DNA of 64,000 nt, taken from contig JADWQD010000003.1 of NCBI GenBank assembly GCA_016110215.1, positions 2,232,001 to 2,296,000 of the forward strand, written 5' to 3'. The position numbers and the translations under genes are program-made. Below, piece after piece: positions 53,651-64,000 of the stretch (position 1 is its first letter; the number at the start of each line of letters is the position of its first letter). The DNA is from Capronia americana (Eukaryota > Ascomycota > Eurotiomycetes > Chaetothyriales > Herpotrichiellaceae). The notes under the pieces were generated by a model. That model was not told the origin of the DNA. It did no database searches and saw nothing but the letters and a program-made list of their open reading frames with translations.

Positions 53651-55606
53651 CTAAGCTTTCCTCTTTCTTCGATCTCCACTGGCACGAGGGTGAGGCGTCT
53701 CGCGCGATGGGCTGGGGCTCACGAAGCTGACGTGTTTTTCTTCTCTGTCTTCACCATGTCGGCGAATAGCCGAGGGTCTTCGAGCATGGGTAGGTCGAGC
53801 AGCTTGCGCGCAAGTTGGCTGAAATTCTGGCCCACGCAGAACACTCCGCGCATTCTCATCATCATCGCTTTGCACTTCAAAATCGATCTCTCCAATGTCG
53901 TGTTCGTCAGAAATTGAGCTGCTGCTTGGCGAATGTGGTTCAAATTCCTCGTCGTCGTCCACAAGGCTTGGAGCTTGATTCGATTCACTGGTAGGCGATG
54001 GATCAGATGGTCGCAGGTCGGTCGGGGTGCTGCCGTTCATGGGTAGTGTCATTCCCCGAAGCCGTTGGGGGGGAGCACCGTTAGCACCCACAAAGTGCTG
54101 TGTACCACCCCCCCGCAGGTTGGCTGTGGATCTCAGCATGCTGGAGCTTAGTAATGGAGAAGACATTGGTGATTTCGTAGCCTTGGCTGGCTGTTTACTG
54201 CCAGCAACTTGTGGATGCCGTCCCTGAGCGGTGTTCTGCATGGGCACATCGACGTCCATATCGTCCTCCTCCGAATCGGACTCCGGCAGTTCGACTTTCG
54301 TCTTGGCATCCGAGACCAATTCTTGAAGATCAAGCCCCAGACCTCGACCTTTGACCAAGTCGGAGAGGTTCGGGGTCAGAGTAGATGCTTTAAATTCAGG
54401 TGATACCTTCGCCTTGACGGTTTCTGCGTTGGCGTTGCCAGATATTGTCTGGAATGCGGTGCGGGGCGGTGTCGGTTGCAGAAGCTTTGCTGAGCGGATG
54501 AGTGGATGGACATTGCCAGTCGTGGGTGTCGGAACAGGCTCAACTCCAATCATTGCTCCCGTTTCATCCACCTCGACCGGTTCTCCACAAGCGTCAGCTG
54601 CAGCGTCATGCGATGCAAAACTCCTCCCATGGCCGATTCGACAATGGTTGATGAAGCCTTGAGCACTCCCAAAATCAGACCGACCACAATCCGGACACAC
54701 CAGCTTCACGGTGGCACCGTCGGATTTCCTCTTGATGATCATAGGTCCGGTAGCCTTCTCTTTCGGCTGGCCATATCCAGCAGGCAGGGACTTCAATTTG
54801 CCTGCACGTTGCGCGCGAGACTGGCTTGATGTTTGCGGGCCTTCTGCAAAGCTGCCCCTAGTTTGAGATCTGAATTTCATGGGCGACTTGCCGACCGGGG
54901 TAGACACCACCGGTTCGACTTCGCCACCGTCGAAGCGCAGATCTTGTAGTAACCATCTTGCATAATGACGGGTATAAGGTCCATCTTGAACACCCCACGG
55001 CGCAGGAGATTGAGGAAGCGGAGTCGAGAATGAAGAACGAAGAGCAGGACCTGCGCCATTGCTGACGGCGGTGGACAGACCTTGGGTTCCAGGGAATGGA
55101 ATTTCTTGGCATCGACGAAGTTGCTCTAACGACGCCTGACACTTTGCCATCTCCTGGTCAATGAGGCGGAGCTCTTTGTGCTTGAGCAAAATCTCAAGAC
55201 CGATTTGCGTCTGGATTACGTTTCGGATTGATTCTAACCGGATAGAGTCTGCCCCTTTGGCTGGAGAGTCCATCGGGCGCGACTCGGAGTCTTCCATCTT
55301 TCCTTCCGGCGGTGACGGTAGGTACGATGGCAGGGCACTCGTAGTCGAAGCACTCGTTTTGGGTGTGTCGGGTGCAGGATCGGGCGTAAGATTTACAGGC
55401 GGTACCACCGTGGCGCTCTGGTGCTTTTCAACCGTCCTGGCTCGTTTCCTGGCTGCCTGGCCTTGATGGTCGCCTGATTGCCTGCGCTTGTGTCCAGCGG
55501 GCATTGCGAGAGCGCCAGACCCAGGCGAGTCTTGTTTTGAAACAAACATCCTCATGTCTGGAGAGTTGACCATATCGCAGCCTGTCCAAGAGAGGAGCCG
55601 CAACAT
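53651..55606 (-). CDS. Ahc1-like C2H2 protein (ADA histone acetyltransferase complex)
   Basis: Single exon, 651 residues, mostly disordered, with Pro/Ser/Thr-rich and acidic stretches. A nuclear basic segment (GHKRRQSGDHQGQAARKRAR) lies near residue 37. A helical region follows at about 120-170 (SIRNVIQTQIGLEILLKHKE). The single ordered zinc site near residue 310 reads KLVCPDCGRSDFGSAQGF then INHCRIGHGRSFASHDAA, a C2H2-like finger resembling the Ahc1 subunit that links the ADA module in fungi. The C-terminus is basic (HARRPSAIRRHG, GDRRKRKA). True start is uncertain: Met18, Met20 and Met35 are alternatives to Met1. The Ahc1 assignment rests on the finger and general layout, hence moderate confidence. 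Confidence 0.75.
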   Translation of the reverse strand: MLRLLSWTGCDMVNSPDMRMFVSKQDSPGSGALAMPAGHKRRQSGDHQGQAARKRARTVEKHQSATVVPPVNLTPDPAPDTPKTSASTTSALPSYLPSPPEGKMEDSESRPMDSPAKGADSIRLESIRNVIQTQIGLEILLKHKELRLIDQEMAKCQASLEQLRRCQEIPFPGTQGLSTAVSNGAGPALRSSFSTPLPQSPAPWGVQDGPYTRHYARWLLQDLRFDGGEVEPVVSTPVGKSPMKFRSQTRGSFAEGPQTSSQSRAQRAGKLKSLPAGYGQPKEKATGPMIIKRKSDGATVKLVCPDCGRSDFGSAQGFINHCRIGHGRSFASHDAAADACGEPVEVDETGAMIGVEPVPTPTTGNVHPLIRSAKLLQPTPPRTAFQTISGNANAETVKAKVSPEFKASTLTPNLSDLVKGRGLGLDLQELVSDAKTKVELPESDSEEDDMDVDVPMQNTAQGRHPQVAGSKQPAKATKSPMSSPLLSSSMLRSTANLRGGGTQHFVGANGAPPQRLRGMTLPMNGSTPTDLRPSDPSPTSESNQAPSLVDDDEEFEPHSPSSSSISDEHDIGEIDFEVQSDDDENARSVLRGPEFQPTCAQAARPTHARRPSAIRRHGEDREEKHVSFVSPSPSRETPHPRASGDRRKRKA

Positions 55607-56832
55607 ATTGGGGTGCTCTTCTGAGCGATTTGATGCGACTTCAACGTCACCACCGTATGCATTTGGAGGACCATTTAGTCACCGAAGCCGAGAATCTGCG
55701 CCAGCAGCCATCAGTTTCGAGAATCCAACAGCGCGCAGATCTCAGTATCACAGCTCTTGTAGTCTAGCCCGGGCCGAGGAAATGGTAAACTGCACAGAAT
55801 TCCCAGGAAGCCGAACGAGATAGCCTCTCCTTCGCTGCCGGCGGTACGTGAGTAGAATAAGTAAGGTTTCGGACAGCGGTCGTTTGAAAAGTCGTTAGAA
55901 TACAGGTCGTTCTGGTATTACAATTGTGTTAATCGTGTGTGAAGATGCGCGCAGCGCTAGACATTCACGAAGGGCGGGAATAGAGAGCGACAATGAGGCC
56001 AAAGCAGCGTCAGTGTCGGGGGAGCGTGCGGCGCAGAGGACAGTGTGGTGGGTGGCGGGAGTGTGCCGTGGAATGAATGACGCAGAAGATGGGGATCAGC
56101 GTGTCCCAAAGGCGGCCGAAGATCGGAAAGGTGCGGCCTGGAAGGCGAACAGAAATACAAAGTCGAAGAGAGAAGGATTAAGATAAAAGGGTGGCAAGAC
56201 AGGCGCAGAGAATTGGTACAGGTGCAGGTTTGCAAGAGGTGCAGTGGTGCAGGCAGACGCAGTTCAAGAGTCTCAAGAGGGTAAAGAGGCCACCAGGTGG
56301 AAAGCAAGAGCAAACAAGGGAAGAAGGAGGGCGAGGAAGGGGGAAGGGGGCGGCTTCGGGTCCAAAGACAAGGCGACACATCAGGAGTGGAGGGATGGAT
56401 GGGAAGCGGATGGAAGCTGATGTGCTTCCCTGCGGAAGTGGTGCAAGTTGAGTTGCCCACGGCACCCACCTGCGCACACTCTATTTCCAGCTATTTCTTA
56501 TTTCCGCCAATGGCCGTCGAGATGCGGCTGGCCAAGACCAGGCTAGCGGCCGTGCTAAGCTGTTTGTGAGAGATAGACCATGCAAGGGAGCCCACAACAG
56601 TTTCCCGCGGGTCGTTCTCCCGAGCTCTTCCCTGGAAGTCCGCCAGGCAGCGCGAAATCACCTGAGGCTGCCCGATAAGAAGCACAGAGAGTCAGCTTCA
56701 CCGGTCACGTGTTTGCATAAAAGCTTCGCGTCATTCTCGCAAACCTGCTTCTTTTCTTTGCACTGGAAGGGGCTCACTGAATATTGTCATCAGTCCAAAA
56801 ACCACAGCCCAGTGCTTGTACCCCGCAGCAGC
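55607..56832. other. Intergenic with polypurine-rich tract
   Basis: Upstream of the leftward Ahc1-like gene and downstream of the leftward two-TM gene. From about 56170 to 56360 the plus strand is strongly purine-rich (so CT-rich on the transcribed-gene strand), as in many fungal promoters. Frames on both strands there are composition artefacts. Confidence 0.5.
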
Positions 56833-58212
56833 TCACACATCGCCAAGTTGCGTGATCACCGCCAGAAGTGCAAAAATCACTAATTGCTCGAGGTTAATTA
56901 ATGTCTTTGCGCGAGAGGGGGTACTTACACGCTGATGTTGTGATGATGTACGTGGCAATAACCCACGCAGCTTCTGCAACTGCCACGTCGTCAACTTCTC
57001 CATGGTCCGAGTACATGTACCAGAACCCAATAGCCAAGCTCAGCAGGATTGGCACCACACCCCAGAACACAACCTTGAAGACCGACCAACGCAGCTTCAA
57101 CTCCAGAGTCAACGTGCCCGATTCTGCGTTCTTTGAGCTGTTGTTGAAATGCTGGTGGATCCACATCAGCCAGCGACCCTCGTAGTCGAGCGTGTGCGTG
57201 TTGTAGCTCCGCCAGAGCTCTGCCAGCGCTCGCTCCGTCTCTGCGTCCAGTTCTACCTCGCTGTGGTGGCCTTTGTTGGGGTCGCACTGGTAAATGCCGA
57301 AACCAGACACTTCTTTCAGGGACATTCCTCTTCGGATCGGATTTCTCAACTGCCTGTGGGCCTTGCGAATCTGCTGGAACAGTCCGTCGATACGCATCAC
57401 GCGCCGTAAGGATTCTCTCGGCCCGGTCTCGTCGCCCATGATGCCCACGACCACATAGTAGTAATCATCGAGCCACGGATGTGCCATGCTGGGGACCGCG
57501 TGTCCGGGTTCATTGGAGGCCTTCTGGTTTTCTACAGCCGTCGTACTGCTCTGTTCTCGACTGGAAACACTTTGTCTCTCTGCGTCTGTTGAACCCGGGT
57601 GCTCTTTTCTGGACAGTCCAAATTTTTGGCGTACTTGTGGTAGCTTGTCACGTACCCAACTGGTTTCCGAGCTTCCCCATCCCTGATCGACCAGGACACA
57701 TCAGTAAATGCCTTGTTGTTGGTGCCTCACCCAGAGTTACGTACCAAGCGGACGCTTGCGATGGCGGCATCGATCCCGCCTGCAGAGGTCTTGTAACTAA
57801 TGTCCTGTGACAAGCTAAACCCGAGAAATCGAAACGTCGTCCGATATGAATAGGACCGTCGCATAGATCTTGCACAGTCAGGAATGTCTTTCTCCTCGTT
57901 CCGCTTCCAAGATAGCCAAGAGAGGGCAGCATAGCTGAAACTGTCGGACTTGACTTTAGGTGGCCTGATGACTACTGGCGGTGACTCTAGGCAGATTGAT
58001 TTCGATGACTTGGAGATTTGAGGGCTGAGCTCGACATCCGAGCGCTCTGATGCATGTGGGATACCAGGACCCGGGCGCACTGTCGCCGAGGGTTGATTTT
58101 CGGTCGCGTAGTCGCTGGTTGCTCGAGGGCGAGTTGCAGTAATTTCGGGCTCACGGATTTGCTCGATATGCAGGTTTCCGGCGTGATCACTCAGGGAGAC
58201 AGTGTCCGCCAT
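56833..58212 (-). CDS. Unknown protein with two C-terminal TM segments
   Basis: Three exons read leftward, 58212-57745, 57682-56929 and 56879-56833, with 62 and 49 bp introns, close in phase to 422 residues. The reading across exon 2 stays open from GWGSSETSWVRDKLPQVR through the ATG-like internal MAHPWLDDYYYVVVGIM, showing that the frames on either side are one gene. The N-terminal 150 residues are polar (MADTVSLSDHAGNLHIEQ). A helical module around residues 265-330 contains RESLRRVMRIDGLFQQIR. Two TM segments follow, WGVVPILLSLAIGFWYMY and WVIATYIITTSALIFALLAV, the second completed only by splicing. Layout recalls fungal proteins of the DUF6594 kind, but the match is weak. Function is unknown. 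Confidence 0.8.
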
Positions 58213-60643
58213 CTCTGATTCTGTTGTCCCCGCGACCTTAGAAGAGTGAATTTATGAGCGGGAATAGGTCGCTGGATTTCGGGCCAAGGCCATCCTTGTG
58301 GAAAACACCATATACGATCTGATTGCTACTGAAACAAATACTTTCATCAGCAAACCGATCAGTGATGTCTACCGAGTAAGAACATTTGATCTGAACAGAG
58401 TCTCAATCCAGACCGCGCGGAGACATCCTGTCCATCTTGTTCATACGCCTCAGGGGGGCAGGGCGCCTAAAGCGCTGACTAAGTAAGGAAGGACTTGAAG
58501 AAGTTGGTGAAGCTACCCGTTAGGTGCCTCCGGTGCCCGTACACTAAGCTTTAAGCGGCCGCCAAAACGGTTTCAAGCACCTGTGACGCCCGGGCCGAAG
58601 GCTTGGCGGATTCTTATCTACGGCCAGTCGTCTCGTTACTACTATCCTGCACTGGCGCTCCCTTGTCGAAGCGAGATCAAGACCGAGCAACATCAATCAG
58701 GGACATGCAGATGAAACTTCATCCTTGCATACCTCTTAATGTTGGCCTCCTGCCAGTTTCTGGTCATTCAAGCCAAGATGTCTGCTGCTTTCGTTGACGA
58801 GGCCTGACTTCGCCTTCTGAGTCTTCGCTCGAGGGAAGATTTGACTCAGAGGCGGAGAAGCGATCGCCCCTCGTGAAAGTATGAAGCTCTGAAAAAGGCC
58901 AGCTGTTCGATTTTCCACTGCCTGATGCTAAGACGAGATTTCTGGGGCTCCCCCGAATATCACCAGGGCAGACCGGCGAGGTTGCAGAAAGCAGACACAC
59001 GCTCTGCGATTCTGCCGAGTGCATAAGAGAGGTATTCAGGGCAGAGTGAAGGATTCCTGTCAACATCGCGCAGCAAGATCACCCTGCCGAAATGATCCAG
59101 ATGGGATCGTTCCATTCCTTACTGAGCGAACATGCTGATGGCCCACTACTGTACAGTACAAGTAGGTTCGAGGCTCGGGGTCATGAAGACGAACCAAACG
59201 TCGAGCGACCAGCCTTCATTGCAAGCTCCACGCCGTTTGGTCTTTGGGGAATCACCATTGCTAGGGGCCGAAGCATGGTGACAGTCCAACAGAGCACCTT
59301 GAGCTAGCCGCTTGGTGGCGAAGCGTGCAAGTACAAGTCTGAGATATTGTTAGTGCATATCTCGATAGGAATCTCTGGCACGATTGGCGACGTCCAACCA
59401 CGGTCTGTGGCTCGAGGTTCTTGTTGGCGCTTTCGACATTGATCAAGTTCGGATCGCGGCCAGGCAGGTGTGTTGGCGTTGAAATGTGCAGGAAACGTGC
59501 TGGTAGAAGGAATCACCCTTGGTCTTGCAAGATTGTTCCTGGCTATTGCATGGGTTTACGCTCCATCCAGTCGGCTGGCCGGTGCGATCCTTGACTGCAA
59601 CAGGCTCGGCAGATAGCGAGGATCCAACTTCCAGGCCACTTGGCAGGCGTTTGTTGCATGCAACTATATCTAAAAATACGATCGAAGTTGCCCCAGGCAA
59701 GAGATCGTCCTGTGTTGCCGGTGTCTTGCCACCCAGATCAGATTCAATTGTGGTTGCTCCTCGATTGCGAGGCGCTTGCTCTGCCCCAGCTGGCTACAGA
59801 GGGTGAGCCTCCTTAGGAGTACCCGGTACCACAATGTGTCGCTTGCCACGGATAGCATCTTTTCCGCAGCATCGAGGACTCCCAAGCTCTCCATCCTGAC
59901 GGCAGAGAGCGCCAGACGACATGATGATCTTTGCCACTGCGACTAGCGGCTCTTCGGTTGATATGGCACAGCCACTCAGCCACTCAGTCCAGCCACTCAT
60001 GGGTGTCGCTTTCCAGTCCCTGCAGCTCGCTCCTCCGGATCTGCTTCCAACTTTCGCCACGCCAGGTCCCCTTGCTCGGCATTCCAGACCTTCGTCGAAC
60101 AACCACTTACGTCTTCAACGCTCCTGCATCGCTTGTGCTAGTTCCATGTCTACCGCACAGTTGCGCAGGGCGTTCTGGGATTGTCGGCCATTCGTATCAG
60201 AGATGCAGTTCCAGAACTCTAGCGATCACGACTGACTGGCTTGCCTACCTGCTTTCTTCCCTGTCGACATGTGGCTAGCTGCGCGCCAGCCGCGCAGGCC
60301 ACGACTACGAGTACCCTGAGAGATGTGCATCTCTAGCGATTGACATCCGAGGTGAGCGATCTACAGTGGTTGTCCAATATCTACCGTGCAGGTCGGTGCT
60401 ATGGACGAAGATCCCTCTTCTCTCCTCTCGTGGAGGTTGAAGCAACATTTCCTCCATCGCTTCGTTGTGTGCATTGTGCATTCTTTCCTTTTGAAACACG
60501 CTGCATCAATGTATCTCATATCCTGCATTTGATTGCACAGTTATCATCCTCCGAACAAGGAAGTAATCAGTGGCGGCGAGCAGACCACATCTATGGTCTT
60601 TTAATCAGGTCGGAAGAGAGGACCACAGCTTCGTACCAGCAAC
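58213..60643. other. Divergent gene-poor region, about 2.4 kb
   Basis: Lies between the starts of the two-TM gene (minus) and the mucin-like gene (plus). A minus-strand frame at 59443-59700 has several cysteines but no signal peptide, start or splice continuity that I can defend. Nothing else is recognised. Confidence 0.4.
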
Positions 60644-63034
60644 ATGAAGGCCTCTCGGTCGCTGTTGGTCGTGCCAGCCTTGGCAAACCTGGTGGCAGCC
60701 CAGGAGAGCATTAATTTCTTCAGCGTTATCGTTTCCGAGGCCAACTCCGTCTATACACAGGTCAACTCCATTTTGTCATCTGCTGCGTCGGCCGCTTCAG
60801 CAGCAGCAGCCTCTGCAACCGCGTCCTCCACAGGCGACACTTCGACAGCCTCCGCATCGATTGCAACCGACTCACTGGCAACAAGCGACGGTACGAGCTC
60901 TTCGGCTTTCTCGTCGTCAGCATCATCGAGCTCAACTTCGACTTCAGCCTCTTCGACCTCGTCATACTCTTCAGCCGTATTCGGATCAATCAACTCCCCT
61001 ACAACTACAGCTAGGACCACTTCCGATACCAGTTCCCAGACTTCCTCCCCGAATCCTTCATCCAAGATTACATCCTCTTTGACATTGTCAACACCGATTG
61101 TGGGAACATCTTCAGTCTTTGGAGCAGCCGCGGAGACTGCGACGGGCGTACCCTCGTCATCAGGTACCAGCGCTCACACCAACCTCGCGATCATCCTCGG
61201 ATGTGTACTTGGAGCTTTGGCACTCGGGTTCTTCATCTTGACCTTGGTGATTTGCTGCAAGCGCAGGAGACATGGTTCCTCGCCCCGCCACAGCGCCCTG
61301 TCCGCAGGGGACGATGAAGTCGAAGCCTGGAGAGACCCTCGCGCGCCGGGTATGATTCCGAGTCGTGGCTCTTCGCGCCATACTCGAGGCATCTCCGGTG
61401 CGGCACCTCTCATGGCAGAACATCCGGCCTACCGCAGTGGGGTGGCACAAGAGAACCCGTTCGCTCCTGTTCCCCCTCCACCGAGGCGGACGGCGCCTAA
61501 CTCTCGACCTGGCTTGACGGACGGCATGATCCCCGGCGACGATCCTTTCGTCAATCAAAGTCGGAGAGCCCCCAGTCTATCGTCCACCAGCAAATCTCAT
61601 CACAAAGGCGGCATTGCGGCTGGTATTGCTGCTGCAGCAGCCGGAGGAGCGCTCATGCACGAACACGACAAGCATGAGGACGAAGAAGCGAATTTTCCGA
61701 AGGAGAACTCCGCGCTGGAAGCTCCTGTCAGTCGTCGAGTCAGTCGTAAGCCTGTACCTGTTCGCCATGTCAACAACGGCGAGCCATGGCCGTACTCTCC
61801 TGTCTCCCCTATTGATCCCGCCGCTGAGATGGCGACAGTAGCCACCAAGGACCCGACGAGAAACAGCGGCGACAGCCGTAGGAGCTTCAGTCGCGACGCA
61901 GCTAGAGCTAATGCAGCCTTCGACCAGCAGTACGCAATCCCACAAGATGGCAGCCATAGCCGTGGCAATGGCCATGGCCATGGCCTCGAAGCAGGTCTGG
62001 CTGGGCTCGCTGCTGGCGCCGTAGGGGGTGCCGCCCTGGCACATCGCCCGGATCAAGAGCGCCGTCGCTCCCGCAGCAGTAGCAGCAGCGACAACAATCG
62101 ACGCACCCGACCTCCACTGGCAGCACTCGGCGACGACTCCGATCACTCGAGCTCCAGCAGGAACTCCAGAGAAAGCAGAAACAGCCGCGGCGGCAGATAC
62201 AGTGATGCGCATGCCCATGTCTCCCAGCCGCCGCAGGAGACTGCGATCTCGCCGCAGCACAGCGATCTTTACGGCGTGCCCCTGGCACCGACGTCCCGCT
62301 CGCGAACAAATAGTAGCGGCGGCCATGGCTCGGCTGGCCCTGGCGCCGCCGTGGCATTCACCCACGCGAACCGCCCGACTGTCCCGTCTCCGCTATCCAG
62401 CGAAGTCCGTCCAGATACTCGTTCAGGCTACTCGCCTCCGCGAAGCAGCAGGGCCCGCCGCAGCACCAGCGGGGGATCACGATACTCGTTCCCCTACGAA
62501 CCCATGGATTACGACTATGGCGCCTATCCCGTCTTCTCCGCGCCACACGCCGGGGCCGGGGCCGGCGCCTCAAGTGAAGGCTTCTTCCCTTCTCTTCCGT
62601 CGTCATCATCATCATTACCACCACGACAACCAAATCTCACTGCCACCACTAACCCCCATCCGGACAAGGCCATCGTCGGCGACAACGGGTATCCCCACAT
62701 GAACGTCCTCCGCCGCAAGAGCGGTGTTGAATACGATCTCGCCGCTGGGTCCCTAGGCGCGCAACCCCCCGACGAAGAACAATCCGAACTCGGCACGTCT
62801 CGCGCTAACGCGCCGATGAAAAGTCGGACCGGCGACGACTCGACCTGGCGCGTGAGCGACGGTATGCCTAGCGGTTGGCAACGCGCGAGTATCGACAGCC
62901 CGCGCACCAGTCGGGACCTAGGGCTTCGTGACTCGGGAGTCGGTATGAACGCCGGGGGGAGGAGACGGTTGAGGGCGAGTGATTTCGCTGGCAGAGACGA
63001 CGGGCCGTACCATGGGCTTGGGCAGGCTCTCTAG
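60644..63034 (+). CDS. Mucin-like single-pass membrane protein
   Basis: Single exon, 796 residues. Signal peptide MKASRSLLVVPALANLVAAQ is followed by a Ser/Thr/Ala-rich ectodomain to about residue 178, a probable site of heavy O-mannosylation. A TM segment spans about 180-204 (LAIILGCVLGALALGFFILT) with a CCKRRRH stop-transfer. The 590-residue cytosolic tail is disordered, with Ser/Arg/Pro-rich stretches, an NPFAPVPPPP segment, and two alanine/glycine segments with zipper-like character (GGIAAGIAAAAAGGALM; GLAGLAAGAVGGAAL). The topology matches fungal wall-stress sensors of the Mid2/Wsc or Msb2 kind, although no WSC domain is present and no kinase-binding motif can be identified. A role in surface sensing is inferred from topology only. 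Confidence 0.85.
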   Translation: MKASRSLLVVPALANLVAAQESINFFSVIVSEANSVYTQVNSILSSAASAASAAAASATASSTGDTSTASASIATDSLATSDGTSSSAFSSSASSSSTSTSASSTSSYSSAVFGSINSPTTTARTTSDTSSQTSSPNPSSKITSSLTLSTPIVGTSSVFGAAAETATGVPSSSGTSAHTNLAIILGCVLGALALGFFILTLVICCKRRRHGSSPRHSALSAGDDEVEAWRDPRAPGMIPSRGSSRHTRGISGAAPLMAEHPAYRSGVAQENPFAPVPPPPRRTAPNSRPGLTDGMIPGDDPFVNQSRRAPSLSSTSKSHHKGGIAAGIAAAAAGGALMHEHDKHEDEEANFPKENSALEAPVSRRVSRKPVPVRHVNNGEPWPYSPVSPIDPAAEMATVATKDPTRNSGDSRRSFSRDAARANAAFDQQYAIPQDGSHSRGNGHGHGLEAGLAGLAAGAVGGAALAHRPDQERRRSRSSSSSDNNRRTRPPLAALGDDSDHSSSSRNSRESRNSRGGRYSDAHAHVSQPPQETAISPQHSDLYGVPLAPTSRSRTNSSGGHGSAGPGAAVAFTHANRPTVPSPLSSEVRPDTRSGYSPPRSSRARRSTSGGSRYSFPYEPMDYDYGAYPVFSAPHAGAGAGASSEGFFPSLPSSSSSLPPRQPNLTATTNPHPDKAIVGDNGYPHMNVLRRKSGVEYDLAAGSLGAQPPDEEQSELGTSRANAPMKSRTGDDSTWRVSDGMPSGWQRASIDSPRTSRDLGLRDSGVGMNAGGRRRLRASDFAGRDDGPYHGLGQAL

Positions 63035-63583
63035 ACGGCGATAGATGGAAGGAATTTGATGTTGATTGTGGTTTGCGTTTTGGATCTCAGCATGGTGTGT
63101 GCGGCAGCATTGTATTTGGTGCTCTGTAGCGGCCCTCATAAGGCCAATTGAATGCTTGAAATATCCAATATATGAAAACGAAACAATGCTACCAGTAGTT
63201 GTTCAGAACACCTGGAGTCATTGGACTGGGATCAAATGCAAATGCAAATGCAAATGCAATGCACAGTATTCTACGAATATGCCCCCCGCCGTAACCAACA
63301 CCGGCGCCGGGTGAGGTATCTGGCTGTCTTCGCCTTCACTGATCCCAGGCGCGCCTGTGTATTATGCACCTGTACATGCGGCGCAGAGATGCATAATGCC
63401 CCCCCTCCGTATCATGATGAAACAGTATTAGCCGAGTCTTTTGTCCGTGGTGTCTGAAGCCTGTGCTCCATATGGAATATGCATTTGAAAGGCCGGCCTC
63501 CACGGCCTCATGAGCGCCTGAGTAGCCTTCATGATGGTCGCCCAACGCAACCTCAAACATCATTGGTTTGAAATACCAATCCT
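63035..63583. other. Convergent intergenic region
   Basis: Separates the 3' ends of the mucin-like gene and the partial gene at the right edge. It holds a short hexamer array (listed separately). Confidence 0.5.
63234..63257. repeat. (AAATGC)4 hexamer array
   Basis: Four exact AAATGC units followed by AATGC, about 200 bp beyond the mucin-like stop codon; each junction forms the octamer ATGCAAAT. Confidence 0.9.
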
Positions 63584-64000
63584 CTAATTTAATAACCTGA
63601 CCATATCCGAGGGAATCCTTCCCGTGGGCGAGACTGTATCGTTGTTGCGCCACTCCTCTCTGGCAGAAGCCGAAGGAGGCGTCTCTGGCGCAGGACTTGC
63701 TTCCACGCTTGAGAATTCTGACATGACGGCTGGAGCTGCTTCGTTTGCATCCCGCCGTGGTGACAGTGGCTCTGGTAGAGAGTGCTTGAAGCCGGTTTTG
63801 TTGACCTCAACAACGGGCTTCGTGACTCTGGCATTGATTACTCCTTGATTTGAAAGCTTGCCAGACGCCCTAATCTTCGTAACCTTGGGTTTCTTGTTGA
63901 GCGAGGTCTTCGGTTTAGCGTTCTTGTTCTTGTTCTCTTGGCCGTTGAGAAGATCCAAAAGCGACTTCCCCCTGCTGGCTGCATTTTTCACTGTTGCTTG
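63584..64000 (-). CDS. 3' part of an unknown gene, cut by the window edge
   Basis: The frame is open from the right edge of the window to a stop at 63584-63586, giving at least 138 C-terminal residues. The ATG at 63991 is unlikely to be the start because QATV precedes it in frame. The visible part is basic first (KNAASRGKSLLDLLNGQ, then KPKTSLNKKPKVTKIRASGK), then Ser/Pro/Glu-rich, and ends SDMVRLLN. It looks like the disordered tail of a nuclear or cytoskeletal protein. I do not recognise the family. Confidence 0.55.
   Translation of the reverse strand, partial: QATVKNAASRGKSLLDLLNGQENKNKNAKPKTSLNKKPKVTKIRASGKLSNQGVINARVTKPVVEVNKTGFKHSLPEPLSPRRDANEAAPAVMSEFSSVEASPAPETPPSASAREEWRNNDTVSPTGRIPSDMVRLLN

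Noticed and set aside
53642..54829. Plus-strand frames of 60-107 codons over the Ahc1-like gene
   Set aside because: Shadows of the 651-codon frame on the opposite strand.
56178..56477. Leu/Pro/Ser-rich minus frames and Lys/Arg/Gly-rich plus frames
   Set aside because: Direct translation of the polypurine/polypyrimidine tract; composition artefact.
59443..59700. Minus-strand frame with several cysteines, resembling a small secreted protein
   Set aside because: No signal peptide, no supported start and no splice continuity.

Overview
The window is nuclear DNA of a filamentous ascomycete (Pezizomycotina). The evidence is short GT..AG introns (mostly 46-98 bp, often with a CTAAC-like branch site), two-strand gene packing, and families typical of these fungi: a HET-domain protein, a Zn2Cys6 factor, a 3CxxC zinc finger, GPI-type surface proteins and a group III-like hybrid histidine kinase relic. 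Genus cannot be fixed from the sequence. I see no tRNA, rRNA, CRISPR array, transposase or retroelement.

Layout, left to right. 1-13.5 kb: the cargo receptor Erv29/SURF4, two conserved proteins of unknown function, a small four-exon glycine-rich gene, a short coiled-coil gene and a Ste11-like HMG-box factor. 13.5-16.6 kb: a long gene-poor stretch. 16.6-25 kb: a HET-domain gene convergent with a CocE/NonD-type hydrolase, then a 13-exon MFS transporter of the pantothenate/allantoate (Liz1/Dal5) type. 25-32.5 kb: surface and membrane proteins, namely a GPI-type protein with an exactly duplicated six-cysteine unit, a divergently transcribed four-TM protein, and a secreted VWA protein whose start codon is split by an intron. 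33.5-38 kb: a 3CxxC zinc-finger protein and two tandem RING-like paralogues. 39-49 kb: housekeeping genes for replication (GINS Psf1), splicing (SPF45) and chromatin (Rtt106), with a cell-surface Cu-only SOD, a YCII protein and a peroxisomal Pcs60-type acyl/oxalyl-CoA ligase. 49.8-64 kb: a Zn2Cys6 factor, a small mitochondrial-type membrane protein, a broken hybrid histidine kinase, an Ahc1-like ADA-complex protein, an unknown two-TM protein, a mucin-like single-pass membrane protein and the 3' end of a gene that leaves the window.

There is no operon logic and no biosynthetic cluster. The most distinctive points are the split start codon of the VWA gene, the duplicated cysteine module, the tandem RING pair with a shared unusual Cys-Cys ligand pattern, the kinase pseudogene, and introns of length divisible by three without stops (membrane protein, Rtt106) that would permit silent intron retention. 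Exon models were built by hand from splice signals, reading phase and family continuity; all phases were checked to close, but no transcript data were available.
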